A stretch of 64,000 nt of DNA from Streptomyces sp. M41(2017) (GTDB lineage: Bacteria; Actinomycetota; Actinomycetes; Streptomycetales; Streptomycetaceae). Shown in pieces: positions 16,378 to 23,855 of the stretch. The position numbers and the translations under genes were made by a program. Location of the stretch: positions 868,001 through 932,000 of the forward strand of contig NZ_MWFK01000001.1 of the NCBI RefSeq assembly GCF_002078175.1. Reading direction: 5' to 3'. Within the stretch, counting starts at the first letter, position 1. The number at the start of each line of letters is the position of its first letter. Below the pieces are notes generated by a model that was not told the DNA's origin, did no database searches, and was given only the letters and a program-made list of their open reading frames with translations.

Positions 16378-17010
16378 TCAGCTCGTCCAGAAATCCCACC
16401 ATCGGGTCAGGATCAGCATTCCGATGACACCGATGTGCAGGACCGGAACAACCCAGGTGAATTCCGCGAGGAATGTCTTGAGCCATTCCGGAGCGGGTAG
16501 AAAATCATGCCGTACGTTGAATGACGTGACGTACCAGAACATGATGATCGTGGCGACCCACGCCAGGCAGCACCAGAGGCACAGCGAGTTGATCCGGTAG
16601 AACGACTGGAACTGGAGCCAGGTGCAGAATCCGACGCCGAAGAGCATTCCGGCGTTGAGGATCAGCCAGTACCAGCGGGGGAACGCGGCCCGGGCGAACA
16701 GGCTCACGCCGACGCAGGTCACCACGCCGTACGTCACCAGGCCCAGCATCGGGTTGGGGAACCCGAAGGCGGAGGCCTGGTCGCTCTTCATGATGTTGCC
16801 GCAGGACACGACCGGGTTCAGGCTGCACCCGGGCACGAAATTCGGGTCCTCGAGCAGCTTGAACTTGTCGATCGTGATGACCCACGCGGCGAGGAGCCCG
16901 GCCGCGCCCGTGATCACCAGCAGCAGGGCGAGGGCACGACTGCTGCCCACGGCGCGCCCGCGCGCACCCCTGCCCGCGACGCCCTCCCCCGGTCCCGCGG
17001 CGGCCGTCAT
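16378..17010 (-). CDS. vitamin K epoxide reductase (VKOR) family protein
   Basis: 210 aa with five hydrophobic segments typical of bacterial VKOR, which reoxidises extracytoplasmic thiol oxidases using menaquinone and so supports disulphide bond formation. The loop cysteines are C62 and C70 (GCSLNPVVSCGN), and the quinone-proximal CXXC is SLCLWC (C144, C147, with an extra C148). ATG 17010 overlaps the preceding DUF5949-like gene by 1 nt. The neighbourhood is notable: chaplins each need a disulphide, so a dedicated oxidation enzyme beside them is plausible. No fused thioredoxin domain and no DsbA gene are visible here. Confidence 0.9.
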   Translation of the reverse strand: MTAAAGPGEGVAGRGARGRAVGSSRALALLLVITGAAGLLAAWVITIDKFKLLEDPNFVPGCSLNPVVSCGNIMKSDQASAFGFPNPMLGLVTYGVVTCVGVSLFARAAFPRWYWLILNAGMLFGVGFCTWLQFQSFYRINSLCLWCCLAWVATIIMFWYVTSFNVRHDFLPAPEWLKTFLAEFTWVVPVLHIGVIGMLILTRWWDFWTS

Positions 17011-17507
17011 CAGCCGCGCAGGCTGCGCGCGGGCAGCAGCACGTGCGCGGCGCTGAGCAGGGTGTCCTCGTCGCCCGCGAAGGCCGTCAGGTCCTCCGGC
17101 GCGACGGGCTTGCCGGGCTGGGCGACGGGCCAGGCACGGGTGGCGAACAGGAAGTAGGCGTAGCCGCGTTCGCCCACCGCCGCGAGCCACTCCGGCGGGG
17201 CGACGCACTGGGCGTTGAGGTGCGGCATCCGGACGACGGCCTGGCCGCCCTCGACGAGCAGGGTGAGCGGCAGGCTCGGGTGCTTGGACCCGTCGATGAG
17301 GGTCTCGCCGACGGGGATCCCGTTGTCGGTCAGCAGCTGCCGGATGGCGGAGGCGGATCCTTCCGGGCCGCCCTCGCCGTCGCCCAGGGAGTAGGCGAGG
17401 AGGTAGGGCATGTCGCCGTCGGGAGCTTCACCGCTGAATGCCATGACGGCGAGCGTGCCGAGATCGACGGCCCGAAGGGGGCTCATTTGGCTTGAGGTTG
17501 AGGTCAC
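17010..17507 (-). CDS. DUF5949-like conserved Streptomyces protein
   Basis: 165 aa, cytoplasmic, no signal peptide. The sequence (LRAVDLGTLAVMAFSGEAPD, then DMPYLLAYSLGDGEGGPEGS and MPHLNAQCVAPPEWLAAVGE) resembles the DUF5949 family as I remember it; this is restricted to streptomycetes and has no known function. There are no catalytic motifs. An alternative start at the internal Met (MSPLRAVD, ATG at 17486) would shorten it by 7 residues. It is followed without a gap by the VKOR gene, so the two are co-transcribed. Confidence 0.7.
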   Translation of the reverse strand: MTSTSSQMSPLRAVDLGTLAVMAFSGEAPDGDMPYLLAYSLGDGEGGPEGSASAIRQLLTDNGIPVGETLIDGSKHPSLPLTLLVEGGQAVVRMPHLNAQCVAPPEWLAAVGERGYAYFLFATRAWPVAQPGKPVAPEDLTAFAGDEDTLLSAAHVLLPARSLRG

Positions 17508-17615
17508 CGCGGAACCTTATCGGCGCATCCGTTCGGGCCCCTTCCCGATTTCACCCGCCCGGGCGATGACCGGCCGCGCGACCACACGAACGAAGGACGC
17601 GACTCGAACAGCGCG

Positions 17616-17649
17616 AAGGACCGATTCCACGGCTGCGGAATCGGTCCTT
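17616..17649 (-). terminator. terminator of the chpF-like chaplin
   Basis: Perfect 13-bp stem AAGGACCGATTCC/GGAATCGGTCCTT with an 8-nt loop, 21 nt after the chaplin stop codon. Confidence 0.85.
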
Positions 17650-17670
17650 TCGGCGCAGGGCCGTACGACG

Positions 17671-17910
17671 TCAGTCGTTGACGCAGGTGTTGCCGAACGC
17701 CGGGTTCAGCAGACCGATGACGTCGACCGTGTTGCCGCAGACGTTGACCGGAACGTGCACGGGGACCTGAATGACGTTTCCGGAGGCGACACCCGGGGAC
17801 TTGACCGCCGCGCCCTCGGCACCGGAGTCGGCGACAGCGCTGCCCGCGGCGGCACCGGCGGCCATTCCGGCGGTGGCGAAAATCAGCGCGGCCTTCTTGG
17901 CAGAGTTCAT
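17671..17910 (-). CDS. chpF: short chaplin (ChpF position)
   Basis: 79 aa from ATG 17910, preceded by GGAAAGGG. The signal peptide is MNSAKKAALIFATAGMAAGA and onward to VADSG. A single chaplin domain follows (VASGNVIQVPVHVPVNVCGN, TVDVIGLLNPAFGNTCVND) with the two conserved cysteines. Short chaplins are secreted and self-assemble into the amphipathic amyloid layer on aerial hyphae and spores. Its position a few genes from melC fits chpF of S. coelicolor, but the assignment among short paralogues is tentative. No nnnAAC-16-nGTTGA promoter was found between it and the upstream secreted gene, so it may be co-transcribed with that gene. Confidence 0.85.
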   Translation of the reverse strand: MNSAKKAALIFATAGMAAGAAAGSAVADSGAEGAAVKSPGVASGNVIQVPVHVPVNVCGNTVDVIGLLNPAFGNTCVND

Positions 17911-17996
17911 CGTCAGCCCTTTCCTCGGAGATTTGCCCACGAGCCTAAGGAAATGCCCGCGCACGTCGAGGAAAGACACGCGATGAATTCGCTTCA

Positions 17997-18299
17997 CTAG
18001 CGCTGGAGGGGAAGTCCGCCGAGCAGCTGCGAGGGGCCGCCGGCCGTGTTCAGCGCCTTCGTCGTGCCGCTCACGGTGCTGAGCAGAGAGTTCTTGTTCT
18101 CGGTGTCGAGCGCGTTCGACTGGTGCTGCAGGGGCATGACGTCCTGCACGCTGAGCGAACGCTGGCTGGTGATGGTCTCCAGGGCGCCGTTGAGGCTGGA
18201 CGGCGTGAGGTCGGAGGCTCCGGCGGCGAACGCGGGTGCGGCGGCACCGGCGACGACCAGGGACCCGGCGACTACAGCGGCGGCCTTGAGGGACTTCAT
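17997..18299 (-). CDS. small secreted protein, unknown function
   Basis: 100 aa from ATG 18299, preceded by GAAAGGAAC. The signal peptide is MKSLKAAAVVAGSLVVAGAA ending APAFAAG. The mature part (about 73 aa) is polar and helical: DLTPSSLNGALETITSQRSL, then DVMPLQHQSNALDTENKNSL and a Gly/Leu-rich end. It has no cysteines and no anchor. Similar short exported proteins between chaplin genes exist in other streptomycetes as I recall, without assigned function. It ends 87 nt before the chpF-like start on the same strand, so co-expression in aerial growth is likely. Confidence 0.75.
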   Translation of the reverse strand: MKSLKAAAVVAGSLVVAGAAAPAFAAGASDLTPSSLNGALETITSQRSLSVQDVMPLQHQSNALDTENKNSLLSTVSGTTKALNTAGGPSQLLGGLPLQR

Positions 18300-18473
18300 C
18301 GTGTTCCTTTCTTCGGCGACTCGTGTCACCAGAGGGAATTCCTCTTCGACATGGCTAACGAGCCCCGAACGCGACGGAAACCCCGCGTGCAGAAAATTCC
18401 TGCACCCCACCCGAATGACCGGCGTGTCGCATTCTCATATAAGAGGCGGGCGGCCGGTGTGCGGGCAGACGGA

Positions 18474-18520
18474 ACCGGCCGCCGTACCGACCCCGCAGCA
18501 GGGTCGGTACGGCGGCCGGT
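18474..18520 (-). terminator. strong hairpin downstream of the Ala/Pro-rich secreted protein
   Basis: Perfect 20-bp stem (18474-18493 with 18501-18520) and a 7-nt loop, 31 nt after the stop at 18551. It separates this gene from the next secreted protein on the same strand. Confidence 0.85.
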
Positions 18521-18550
18521 GGGCGAGGTGCCCGGTTCGCGGACGGACCG

Positions 18551-19225
18551 TCAGGAGACCGGCAGCGAACCCGTCGGGAGGGCGCTCGTCGGCAGCGCCG
18601 GGAGCGCCGGGAGGCCCGGCAGGTTCGGCGCCGGGAGGCCGCCGCCGAGAACGGTGGCGACGACGAAGTTGACGAGCCCGGTCACCACGGCGGTGGCCGC
18701 GGGGACGACCGAGGCGGCGTCACCCGAGGTGACCGCCTTGACCAGCGAGTCGACGGCGGTCTGCAGGGCCGTCAGCGCGTCGGCCTTGACGTCCGCGGCG
18801 GCCAGCGCCCGCGGGCGCTCGGCGTTCTTGGACAGCGGGGGCACGGCCGGCAGCGCGACGGGCGGCACGGCCGGGACGGCGGGGGCGGCGGCCGGCGGGG
18901 CGACCGGAGCCGCGGCGGTGACCTTGGCGATGGCGTCCTTCGCGGCCTGGCCGAGCTTCGTCGCCTGGTCGGCGGGAATCTGGCCGTTGTCCGCCTTGAG
19001 CGCGGCGTCGACCAGGGCGGCGACCGGGGCCAGGACGCCGCTTATGTCGCCCAGGGTCTTGGTCTGCGCCAGAAGCGCGTCCGCGCCGGGTACGGGCGCC
19101 GCCGCATGGCTGTGGCCACGCGGCAGGTCGCTGTCGGCGGCCATCGAGGCCGGTGCGGCGATCCCGATCAGAAGCGTGGCACAGAGTGCGGAGGTCGCGA
19201 TGCGCCGTGCGGGCAGAGCACGCAT
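18551..19225 (-). CDS. Ala/Pro-rich secreted protein, unknown function
   Basis: 224 aa from ATG 19225 (MRALPARRIATSALCATLLI). The signal peptide ends near PASMAADSD. The mature protein has a helical region (LLAQTKTLGDISGVLAPVAA, then KLGQAAKDAIAKVTAAAP), a proline-rich hinge (VAPPAAAPAVPAVPPVALPA), a second helical region and a Gly/Pro/Leu-rich tail with PNLPGLPALPALP. There is no LPxTG-type signal or cysteine in the mature part. Composition suggests a structural wall or sheath component. It sits between chaplins with its own strong terminator. Family unknown to me. Confidence 0.7.
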   Translation of the reverse strand: MRALPARRIATSALCATLLIGIAAPASMAADSDLPRGHSHAAAPVPGADALLAQTKTLGDISGVLAPVAALVDAALKADNGQIPADQATKLGQAAKDAIAKVTAAAPVAPPAAAPAVPAVPPVALPAVPPLSKNAERPRALAAADVKADALTALQTAVDSLVKAVTSGDAASVVPAATAVVTGLVNFVVATVLGGGLPAPNLPGLPALPALPTSALPTGSLPVS

Positions 19226-19401
19226 GGATGTTCCCTTCGGTGGTGCGTCGGATCTTGACTCCACCGTGAAAGCAGTCATCGCACTCTGCAACTGTTCGAA
19301 TGCTCTACGTAATCGGCGGCTGCCCCTACCACTGCCATCGCCGCAGGTGAGGAGCCATGCCGGACCCCACCACGGGTCTCCCCCGTTCGGGGCAACGCGA
19401 A

Positions 19402-19433
19402 CCGGCCGCCCTCCCGTCGGGGAGAGCGGCCGG
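19402..19433 (-). terminator. terminator of the third short chaplin
   Basis: Arms CCGGCCGCCCTCCC and GGGGAGAGCGGCCGG pair with one bulge, 20 nt downstream of the chaplin stop. Confidence 0.7.
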
Positions 19434-19452
19434 CAGAAGAACCGCGCAGACG

Positions 19453-19692
19453 TCAGCCGTTGACGCAGGTGTTGCCGAACGCCGGGTTCAGCAGACCGAT
19501 GACGTTCACGGTGTTGCCGCAGACGTTGACCGGGACGTGGACGGGAACCTGCAGGACGTTGCCCGACAGGACGCCCGGGGAGTGGGCGGCCGCGCCGTGC
19601 GCGTCGCTGTCGGCGGCGGCGATGCCGGCGGTGCCGGCCACGGCGGCGGCGGCAACGGAGGTCAGGGCCAGGCCCTTAGCGATACGCGACAT
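19453..19692 (-). CDS. short chaplin (additional paralogue)
   Basis: 79 aa from ATG 19692, with AAGGAG 8-9 nt upstream. The signal peptide (MSRIAKGLALTSVAAAAVAG and onward) closely resembles that of the chpG-like protein, MSRIAKVAAVALG. The mature chaplin domain VLSGNVLQVPVHVPVNVCGN, TVNVIGLLNPAFGNTCVNG has both cysteines. It ends in G rather than the D or K seen in paralogues. From memory S. coelicolor has no chaplin exactly here, so this may be a lineage duplication or a relocated chpE/chpH-type gene. It is expected to be secreted and to join the chaplin amyloid layer. Confidence 0.88.
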   Translation of the reverse strand: MSRIAKGLALTSVAAAAVAGTAGIAAADSDAHGAAAHSPGVLSGNVLQVPVHVPVNVCGNTVNVIGLLNPAFGNTCVNG

Positions 19693-20011
19693 GGAGAAAT
19701 GCTCCTTGGAAGTCGACACAACATCCGGGCGGGTTGCCCGGCTCTGCATTCAACGCGCGGCGCGCACGCGGGTTGTGCCTCCAAAGGGGTGATCTCACAA
19801 ACGGCCGGGCTCCACGAATCCGACACACATCACAGGTTTCGCCCATAAATACGGACAACAGCTAGAGTCGGCCACCTCCCGAGGGCGCCTGCGACCAGAC
19901 GCCGACCGGCGCCGGAAGACAGACGGGGAGCCGGCGCGCACCGATCCGCTCCGCAGATGTCCGTCCCTCCGCTGGTCCAGAACCTTTTCCCCCGAAAGGG
20001 CCCCGCCGGTC
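19693..20011. other. 319-nt intergenic region between divergent chaplin and DUF3344 genes
   Basis: No coding sequence is supported. It holds the chaplin promoter-like element at 19750-19777. On the plus strand TAGAGT (19863-19868) could be a -10 for the DUF3344 gene, but no convincing -35 was found. GAAAGGG 13-19 nt before ATG 20012 is the likely ribosome site. Confidence 0.5.
19750..19777 (-). promoter_or_regulatory. putative BldN-type promoter of third short chaplin
   Basis: On the minus strand CACAAC (19772-19777), a 16-nt spacer and CGTTGA (19750-19755) lie 57 nt before the ATG, the same geometry as at chpG. Confidence 0.55.
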
Positions 20012-21181
20012 ATGCGTATTTCTCCGGGTCTGCTGCTGCGCCGTGCGATGGTGGGCTGCTCCGCCCTCGCCACCCTGTGGGCGCCGGCCGCCGCCGCGAC
20101 CGCCGCCGGACCCGCCGCGGAGGCGGAGAACCTGGCCTTCACGCAGCGGTACCACGCGCTCCAGCACGGCGGGATCGTGCGCGCGGCGAACTCCGCGATC
20201 AGCTGCCGCAGTTCGGCGCGGTCCCGGCACCCCGCGGCTCCCGCGAAGGCCGCCGGCCACCGGCGCGGGGCGACGGCATCGGGTACCAACCGCTCCGCGG
20301 CGAACGCGTGTTCCACCGCCCGAGCCGGCGGCCGGGCCGCCAACGGCGACTTCGACATGTTCTACATCGACGTCGACAAGGACCCGAACACCTACAACTC
20401 CAGCCGCTCCGAGGTGCGGCTGCCCAAGGGAGCGCACGTCACGTACGCGCGCCTGTACTGGGGCGGCAACCTGCGAGTCGGCGAGCAGAAGCCGCCGAAG
20501 GACAACGGCCGGGTGCTGATCGCCGAGCCCGGCGGCCAGTACAAGGAACTGCTCGCGGACAGCGTGGTCGGGCACCGGGTGGCGCAGGGGGCGGACGCGT
20601 TCCAGGCCTCGGCGGACGTCACGCGGCTGGTGCGGGCGAGCGGCGCGGGGCTGTGGACCGTGGCCCAGGTCAACGTCGCCAAGGGCAGGACGGCCGCCGG
20701 TGCGTGGGGCGGCTGGACGCTGGTGGTGGCGTACGAGAAGAAGGCGGAGCCGCTCAGGCATCTGTCCGTGTGGGACGGCTTCGGGACGCTGGGCCCGGAC
20801 GACGCGGAGCGGTCGGTGCCCCTGGGCCCGATGTCGCTCCCCGGGACGGTCAGGGGCCGGGTGGGCCTGGTCGCGTACAACGGCGACCGCGGCCGTACGG
20901 GTGACTCGCTCGCCCTTTCGACCGGCCCCGGAGCGCCCACGGTGCTGAGCGACGCCGCCAACCCCCGTGACGATGTGCTGAATTCGACCATCAGCGAGCC
21001 CGGACCTGCGACGACACGCCGGGTGCCCGCGTACTCGAACACGCTCGGCTACGACTCGGACGTTCTCGAATTCGGCAAGGGGATCCGTTCCGGGGGTGAC
21101 CAGTTGGCCTTCCGGATCGTTTCGCACCGGGACGCGGCCTGGGTCGGGGCACTGTTCGCCGCCGTCGACGCGAAGCAGTGA
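20012..21181 (+). CDS. secreted DUF3344 domain-containing protein
   Basis: 389 aa with an N-terminal signal peptide (MRISPGLLLRRAMVGCSALATLWAPAAAA). The C-terminal two thirds fits DUF3344: DFDMFYIDVDKDPNTYNSSR, VTYARLYWGGNL, then WTLVVAYEKKAEPLRHLSVW and a Ser/Asn-rich end (LNSTISEPG). DUF3344 proteins are exported, beta-rich and of unknown role. The segment between the signal peptide and the domain (about 45-110) is low-complexity. The gene opens the plus-strand run that becomes the polysaccharide cluster, 40 nt before the first glycosyltransferase, so it may be part of that operon as a wall-associated component. Confidence 0.8.
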   Translation: MRISPGLLLRRAMVGCSALATLWAPAAAATAAGPAAEAENLAFTQRYHALQHGGIVRAANSAISCRSSARSRHPAAPAKAAGHRRGATASGTNRSAANACSTARAGGRAANGDFDMFYIDVDKDPNTYNSSRSEVRLPKGAHVTYARLYWGGNLRVGEQKPPKDNGRVLIAEPGGQYKELLADSVVGHRVAQGADAFQASADVTRLVRASGAGLWTVAQVNVAKGRTAAGAWGGWTLVVAYEKKAEPLRHLSVWDGFGTLGPDDAERSVPLGPMSLPGTVRGRVGLVAYNGDRGRTGDSLALSTGPGAPTVLSDAANPRDDVLNSTISEPGPATTRRVPAYSNTLGYDSDVLEFGKGIRSGGDQLAFRIVSHRDAAWVGALFAAVDAKQ

Positions 21182-21221
21182 CGCGCGCCCCGGCGCGCCG
21201 CCCGTGAGCAAGGAACCGCGC

Positions 21222-22421
21222 ATGTATCTGTCAACCGACCCTCCGCCGCGTGTCCTTCATGTCACGCAGCCGGTCGACGGCGGCGTCGCCCGGGTGGTCG
21301 CCGACCTCGTCCGGGCGCAGCTGACCGCCGGAACCCGGGTGACCGTCGCCTGCCCGGACGGCAACGCCTTCGCCCGGGAGGTGCGGGAGCTCGGCGCCGA
21401 CGTCCGGCCCTGGCAGGCGACGCGCGCGCCGGGGCGGCTGCTGCCGCAGGAGGTGCGCCGGCTCGGCCGGGTGCTGGCCCGGGTGCGGCCCGACGTGGTG
21501 CACGCGCACAGCGCGAAGGCGGGTCTCGCGGCCCGGCTCGCCCTCCGGGGACGCGTGCCGACGGTGTTCCAGCCGCACGCCTGGTCCTTCGAGGCGGTCG
21601 ACGGCACCGCGGCCGCGCTGGCGCTCCGGTGGGAACGGTGGGGGGCGCGCTGGGCGTCCCGGGTGGTGTGCGTGAGCGATGCGGAGCGCACGACCGGCGT
21701 GCACGCCGGGGTGAGCGCCCAGTGGCGGGTGATCCCCAACGGGGTCGACCCGGAGCGCTTCCGCCCCGCCTTCCCGGACGCCGTACGCGCGGGACTTCCG
21801 CAGCTCGCCGGGGTGGACCCGGCTGCCCCGCTGGTGGTGTGTGTGGGACGGCTGTGCCGGCAGAAGGGCCAGGACGTCCTGCTGGAGGCGTGGGACGCGG
21901 TGCTGCGCCGGGTCCCCGAGGCCCGGCTGGTACTCGTCGGGGACGGCCCGGACTCCGCCCGGCTGCGCGCGGGCGCACCGCGTGACGTGCTGTTCGCCGG
22001 GGCCACCGACGACGCCGTGCCCTGGTACCAGGCCGCCGATCTCGTGGTGCTGCCGTCCCGTTGGGAGGGCATGGCGCTGGCCCCCCTGGAGGCCATGGCC
22101 TGCGGCCGTCCGGTCGTGATGACGGACGTGGACGGCGCGCGGGAGAGCCTCCCGGCCGGTCACGACCCCCGCTGTCTGGTCCCCGCGCGGGAGCCGGAAC
22201 CCCTCGCCGAGTCGATCGGCGCACTGCTGTCCGAACCGGAGCTGCGCGAGTCGCTCGGTCAGCAGGGGCGCCGCCATGTACTGACCACGCACGACGTGCG
22301 CCTCACGGCCGACGCGGTCGCGGGGGTCTACCGCGAACTGCTGGCCGGCGTACCGGCGCAGCACGCCGGGAGCGCCGCGTGCGGGGACCACACCGAGTGC
22401 AGGGAGTCCATCCACTCGTGA
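21222..22421 (+). CDS. glycosyltransferase family 4
   Basis: 399 aa GT-B glycosyltransferase. The N-terminal domain begins RVLHVTQPVDGGVARVVADL, with the Gly-rich acceptor loop, and DVVHAHSAKAGLAARLA. The C-terminal domain has VCVGRLCRQKGQDVLLEAWD, LVLVGDGPDSARLR, and the EX7E-type donor motif in VLPSRWEGMALAPLEAMACG. It transfers a sugar from a nucleotide donor to a lipid-linked or growing glycan on the cytoplasmic side. ATG 21222 follows AAGGAA. Its stop overlaps the GTG of the sugar-phosphate transferase by 4 nt, placing it in one operon. Confidence 0.9.
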   Translation: MYLSTDPPPRVLHVTQPVDGGVARVVADLVRAQLTAGTRVTVACPDGNAFAREVRELGADVRPWQATRAPGRLLPQEVRRLGRVLARVRPDVVHAHSAKAGLAARLALRGRVPTVFQPHAWSFEAVDGTAAALALRWERWGARWASRVVCVSDAERTTGVHAGVSAQWRVIPNGVDPERFRPAFPDAVRAGLPQLAGVDPAAPLVVCVGRLCRQKGQDVLLEAWDAVLRRVPEARLVLVGDGPDSARLRAGAPRDVLFAGATDDAVPWYQAADLVVLPSRWEGMALAPLEAMACGRPVVMTDVDGARESLPAGHDPRCLVPAREPEPLAESIGALLSEPELRESLGQQGRRHVLTTHDVRLTADAVAGVYRELLAGVPAQHAGSAACGDHTECRESIHS

Positions 22422-23851
22422 CTGCGGAAAGCACCGTTCCCTCCCCCGGCGGACAGCCCCGGGAGTACGGATTCTCGCCCGTCTCGGTCATCCCTCCCCG
22501 CGGGGCCGACGGCGGTTTCAGATTTCCGGCCGGCCGGCGGACGACGGCCCGGCGGGCCGCCTGGGCGCCGCTGGTCGCCGTGGACGCCGTCGCGGCCCTG
22601 GCGAGCGGGCAGGCGCTCACGGAGAGCAGCAATCCGCTGTTCGTCGTCGCGCTGCTGGTCGGCGTGGTCGCTCTGAACGCGCGGGCGTCGCTCTACCGTC
22701 CGGCGCCCGTACCGGTCCTGCTCGACGAACTGCCCACCCTGTGCGCGCGGGTCGCGGTCACCTGGTGCACGCTCGCGGCGCTGGTCGCCGCGTTCGTCCC
22801 GGACGCCGCGCTGTCCGCGCGGACGCTCGTCCTGGGCTGCGCTGCGCAGTCGGCGATCAGCTGCGCGGGGCGCGGCACGGTGCACTGGCGCCGCCGCCGG
22901 TCCCTGGCCCTGCACCCGGGCGCGGCCCTGGTCGTCGGCCCCGCCGCGACGGCGCAACGGGTGGCGGCGGCCTTCCTGCGTCACCCGAACTGCGGGGTCC
23001 GGCCGGTCGGTGTCGTCGCGGACCAGCCGGCCGGTGTCGAGGGCCTGCCGGTCCTGACGACCGGTGAGGAGGTGCAGCGGGCCCTCATCCAGAACGGTGT
23101 GCGGTCCGTGCTCGTGGTGGAGCCCGCCGCCGAACGCGCCCCGATGCTGCGGGCGTTGGCGGAGGCGGGCTGCGAGCTGTGGGAGGTCGACGCGGACTCC
23201 CCGTCGTACGAGCGGGACGGGCGGGACACGCTGGCCGGGTTCGCCTGCCGCCGGCTCTCCATGACACTGCGCCGCTCCAGCGTCGGCAAGCGGCTGCTGG
23301 ACGTCGCCGTCTCCGGGACGCTGCTGCTCCTGGTCAGTCCGCTGCTGCTGCTCTGCGCGGTGGTCCTGCGGCTGAGCGACGGGCCGGGGGTGGTGTTCCG
23401 GCAGGAGCGCATCGGCAAGGACGGCAGGCCCTTCACCCTGCTGAAGTTCCGCACCCACCGCCCGGTCGACGCGCACGAGGCGGCGACCCGCTGGAGTGTG
23501 GCCAACGAGCTGAAGATGAGCCCCTTCTGCCACTTCCTGCGGCGCACCTCGCTCGACGAGCTGCTCCAGCTGTGGAACGTCTTCTGGGGCGACATGAGCC
23601 TGGTCGGGCCGCGCCCCGAACGCCCGTACTTCGTGGCCAAGTTCAGCCAGACCTACCCCGGTTACGCGGCACGGCACCGGATGCGGACCGGCATCACCGG
23701 CCTCGCCCAGGTGCACGGGCTGCGCGGCGACACCTCGATCGAGGACCGCTGCCGGTTCGACAACGCCTACATCGACAACTGGTCGCTGTGGCAGGACATC
23801 TGCATCCTGCTGCGCACGGCCGCCGCGCTCGTCCGTCCGACGGGGAGCTGA
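22418..23851 (+). CDS. polyprenyl-phosphate sugar-1-phosphate transferase (WbaP/PHPT family)
   Basis: 477 aa starting at GTG 22418, overlapping the previous stop (GTGA). The N-terminal half holds several membrane helices (PLVAVDAVAALASGQAL, LFVVALLVGVVALNARA, VTWCTLAALVAAFVP) and a Rossmann-like region (ALVVGPAATAQRVAAAFLRH). The C-terminal bacterial sugar transferase domain has KRLLDVAVSGTLLLL, VFRQERIGKDGRPFTLLKFR, RRTSLDELLQLWNVFWGDMS and LVGPRPERP with the catalytic Asp-Glu pair. It starts glycan assembly by placing a sugar phosphate on undecaprenyl phosphate in the inner membrane, making it the committing enzyme of the cluster. Which sugar is used is not predictable here. Confidence 0.9.
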   Translation: MTAESTVPSPGGQPREYGFSPVSVIPPRGADGGFRFPAGRRTTARRAAWAPLVAVDAVAALASGQALTESSNPLFVVALLVGVVALNARASLYRPAPVPVLLDELPTLCARVAVTWCTLAALVAAFVPDAALSARTLVLGCAAQSAISCAGRGTVHWRRRRSLALHPGAALVVGPAATAQRVAAAFLRHPNCGVRPVGVVADQPAGVEGLPVLTTGEEVQRALIQNGVRSVLVVEPAAERAPMLRALAEAGCELWEVDADSPSYERDGRDTLAGFACRRLSMTLRRSSVGKRLLDVAVSGTLLLLVSPLLLLCAVVLRLSDGPGVVFRQERIGKDGRPFTLLKFRTHRPVDAHEAATRWSVANELKMSPFCHFLRRTSLDELLQLWNVFWGDMSLVGPRPERPYFVAKFSQTYPGYAARHRMRTGITGLAQVHGLRGDTSIEDRCRFDNAYIDNWSLWQDICILLRTAAALVRPTGS

Positions 23852-23855
23852 GCCG

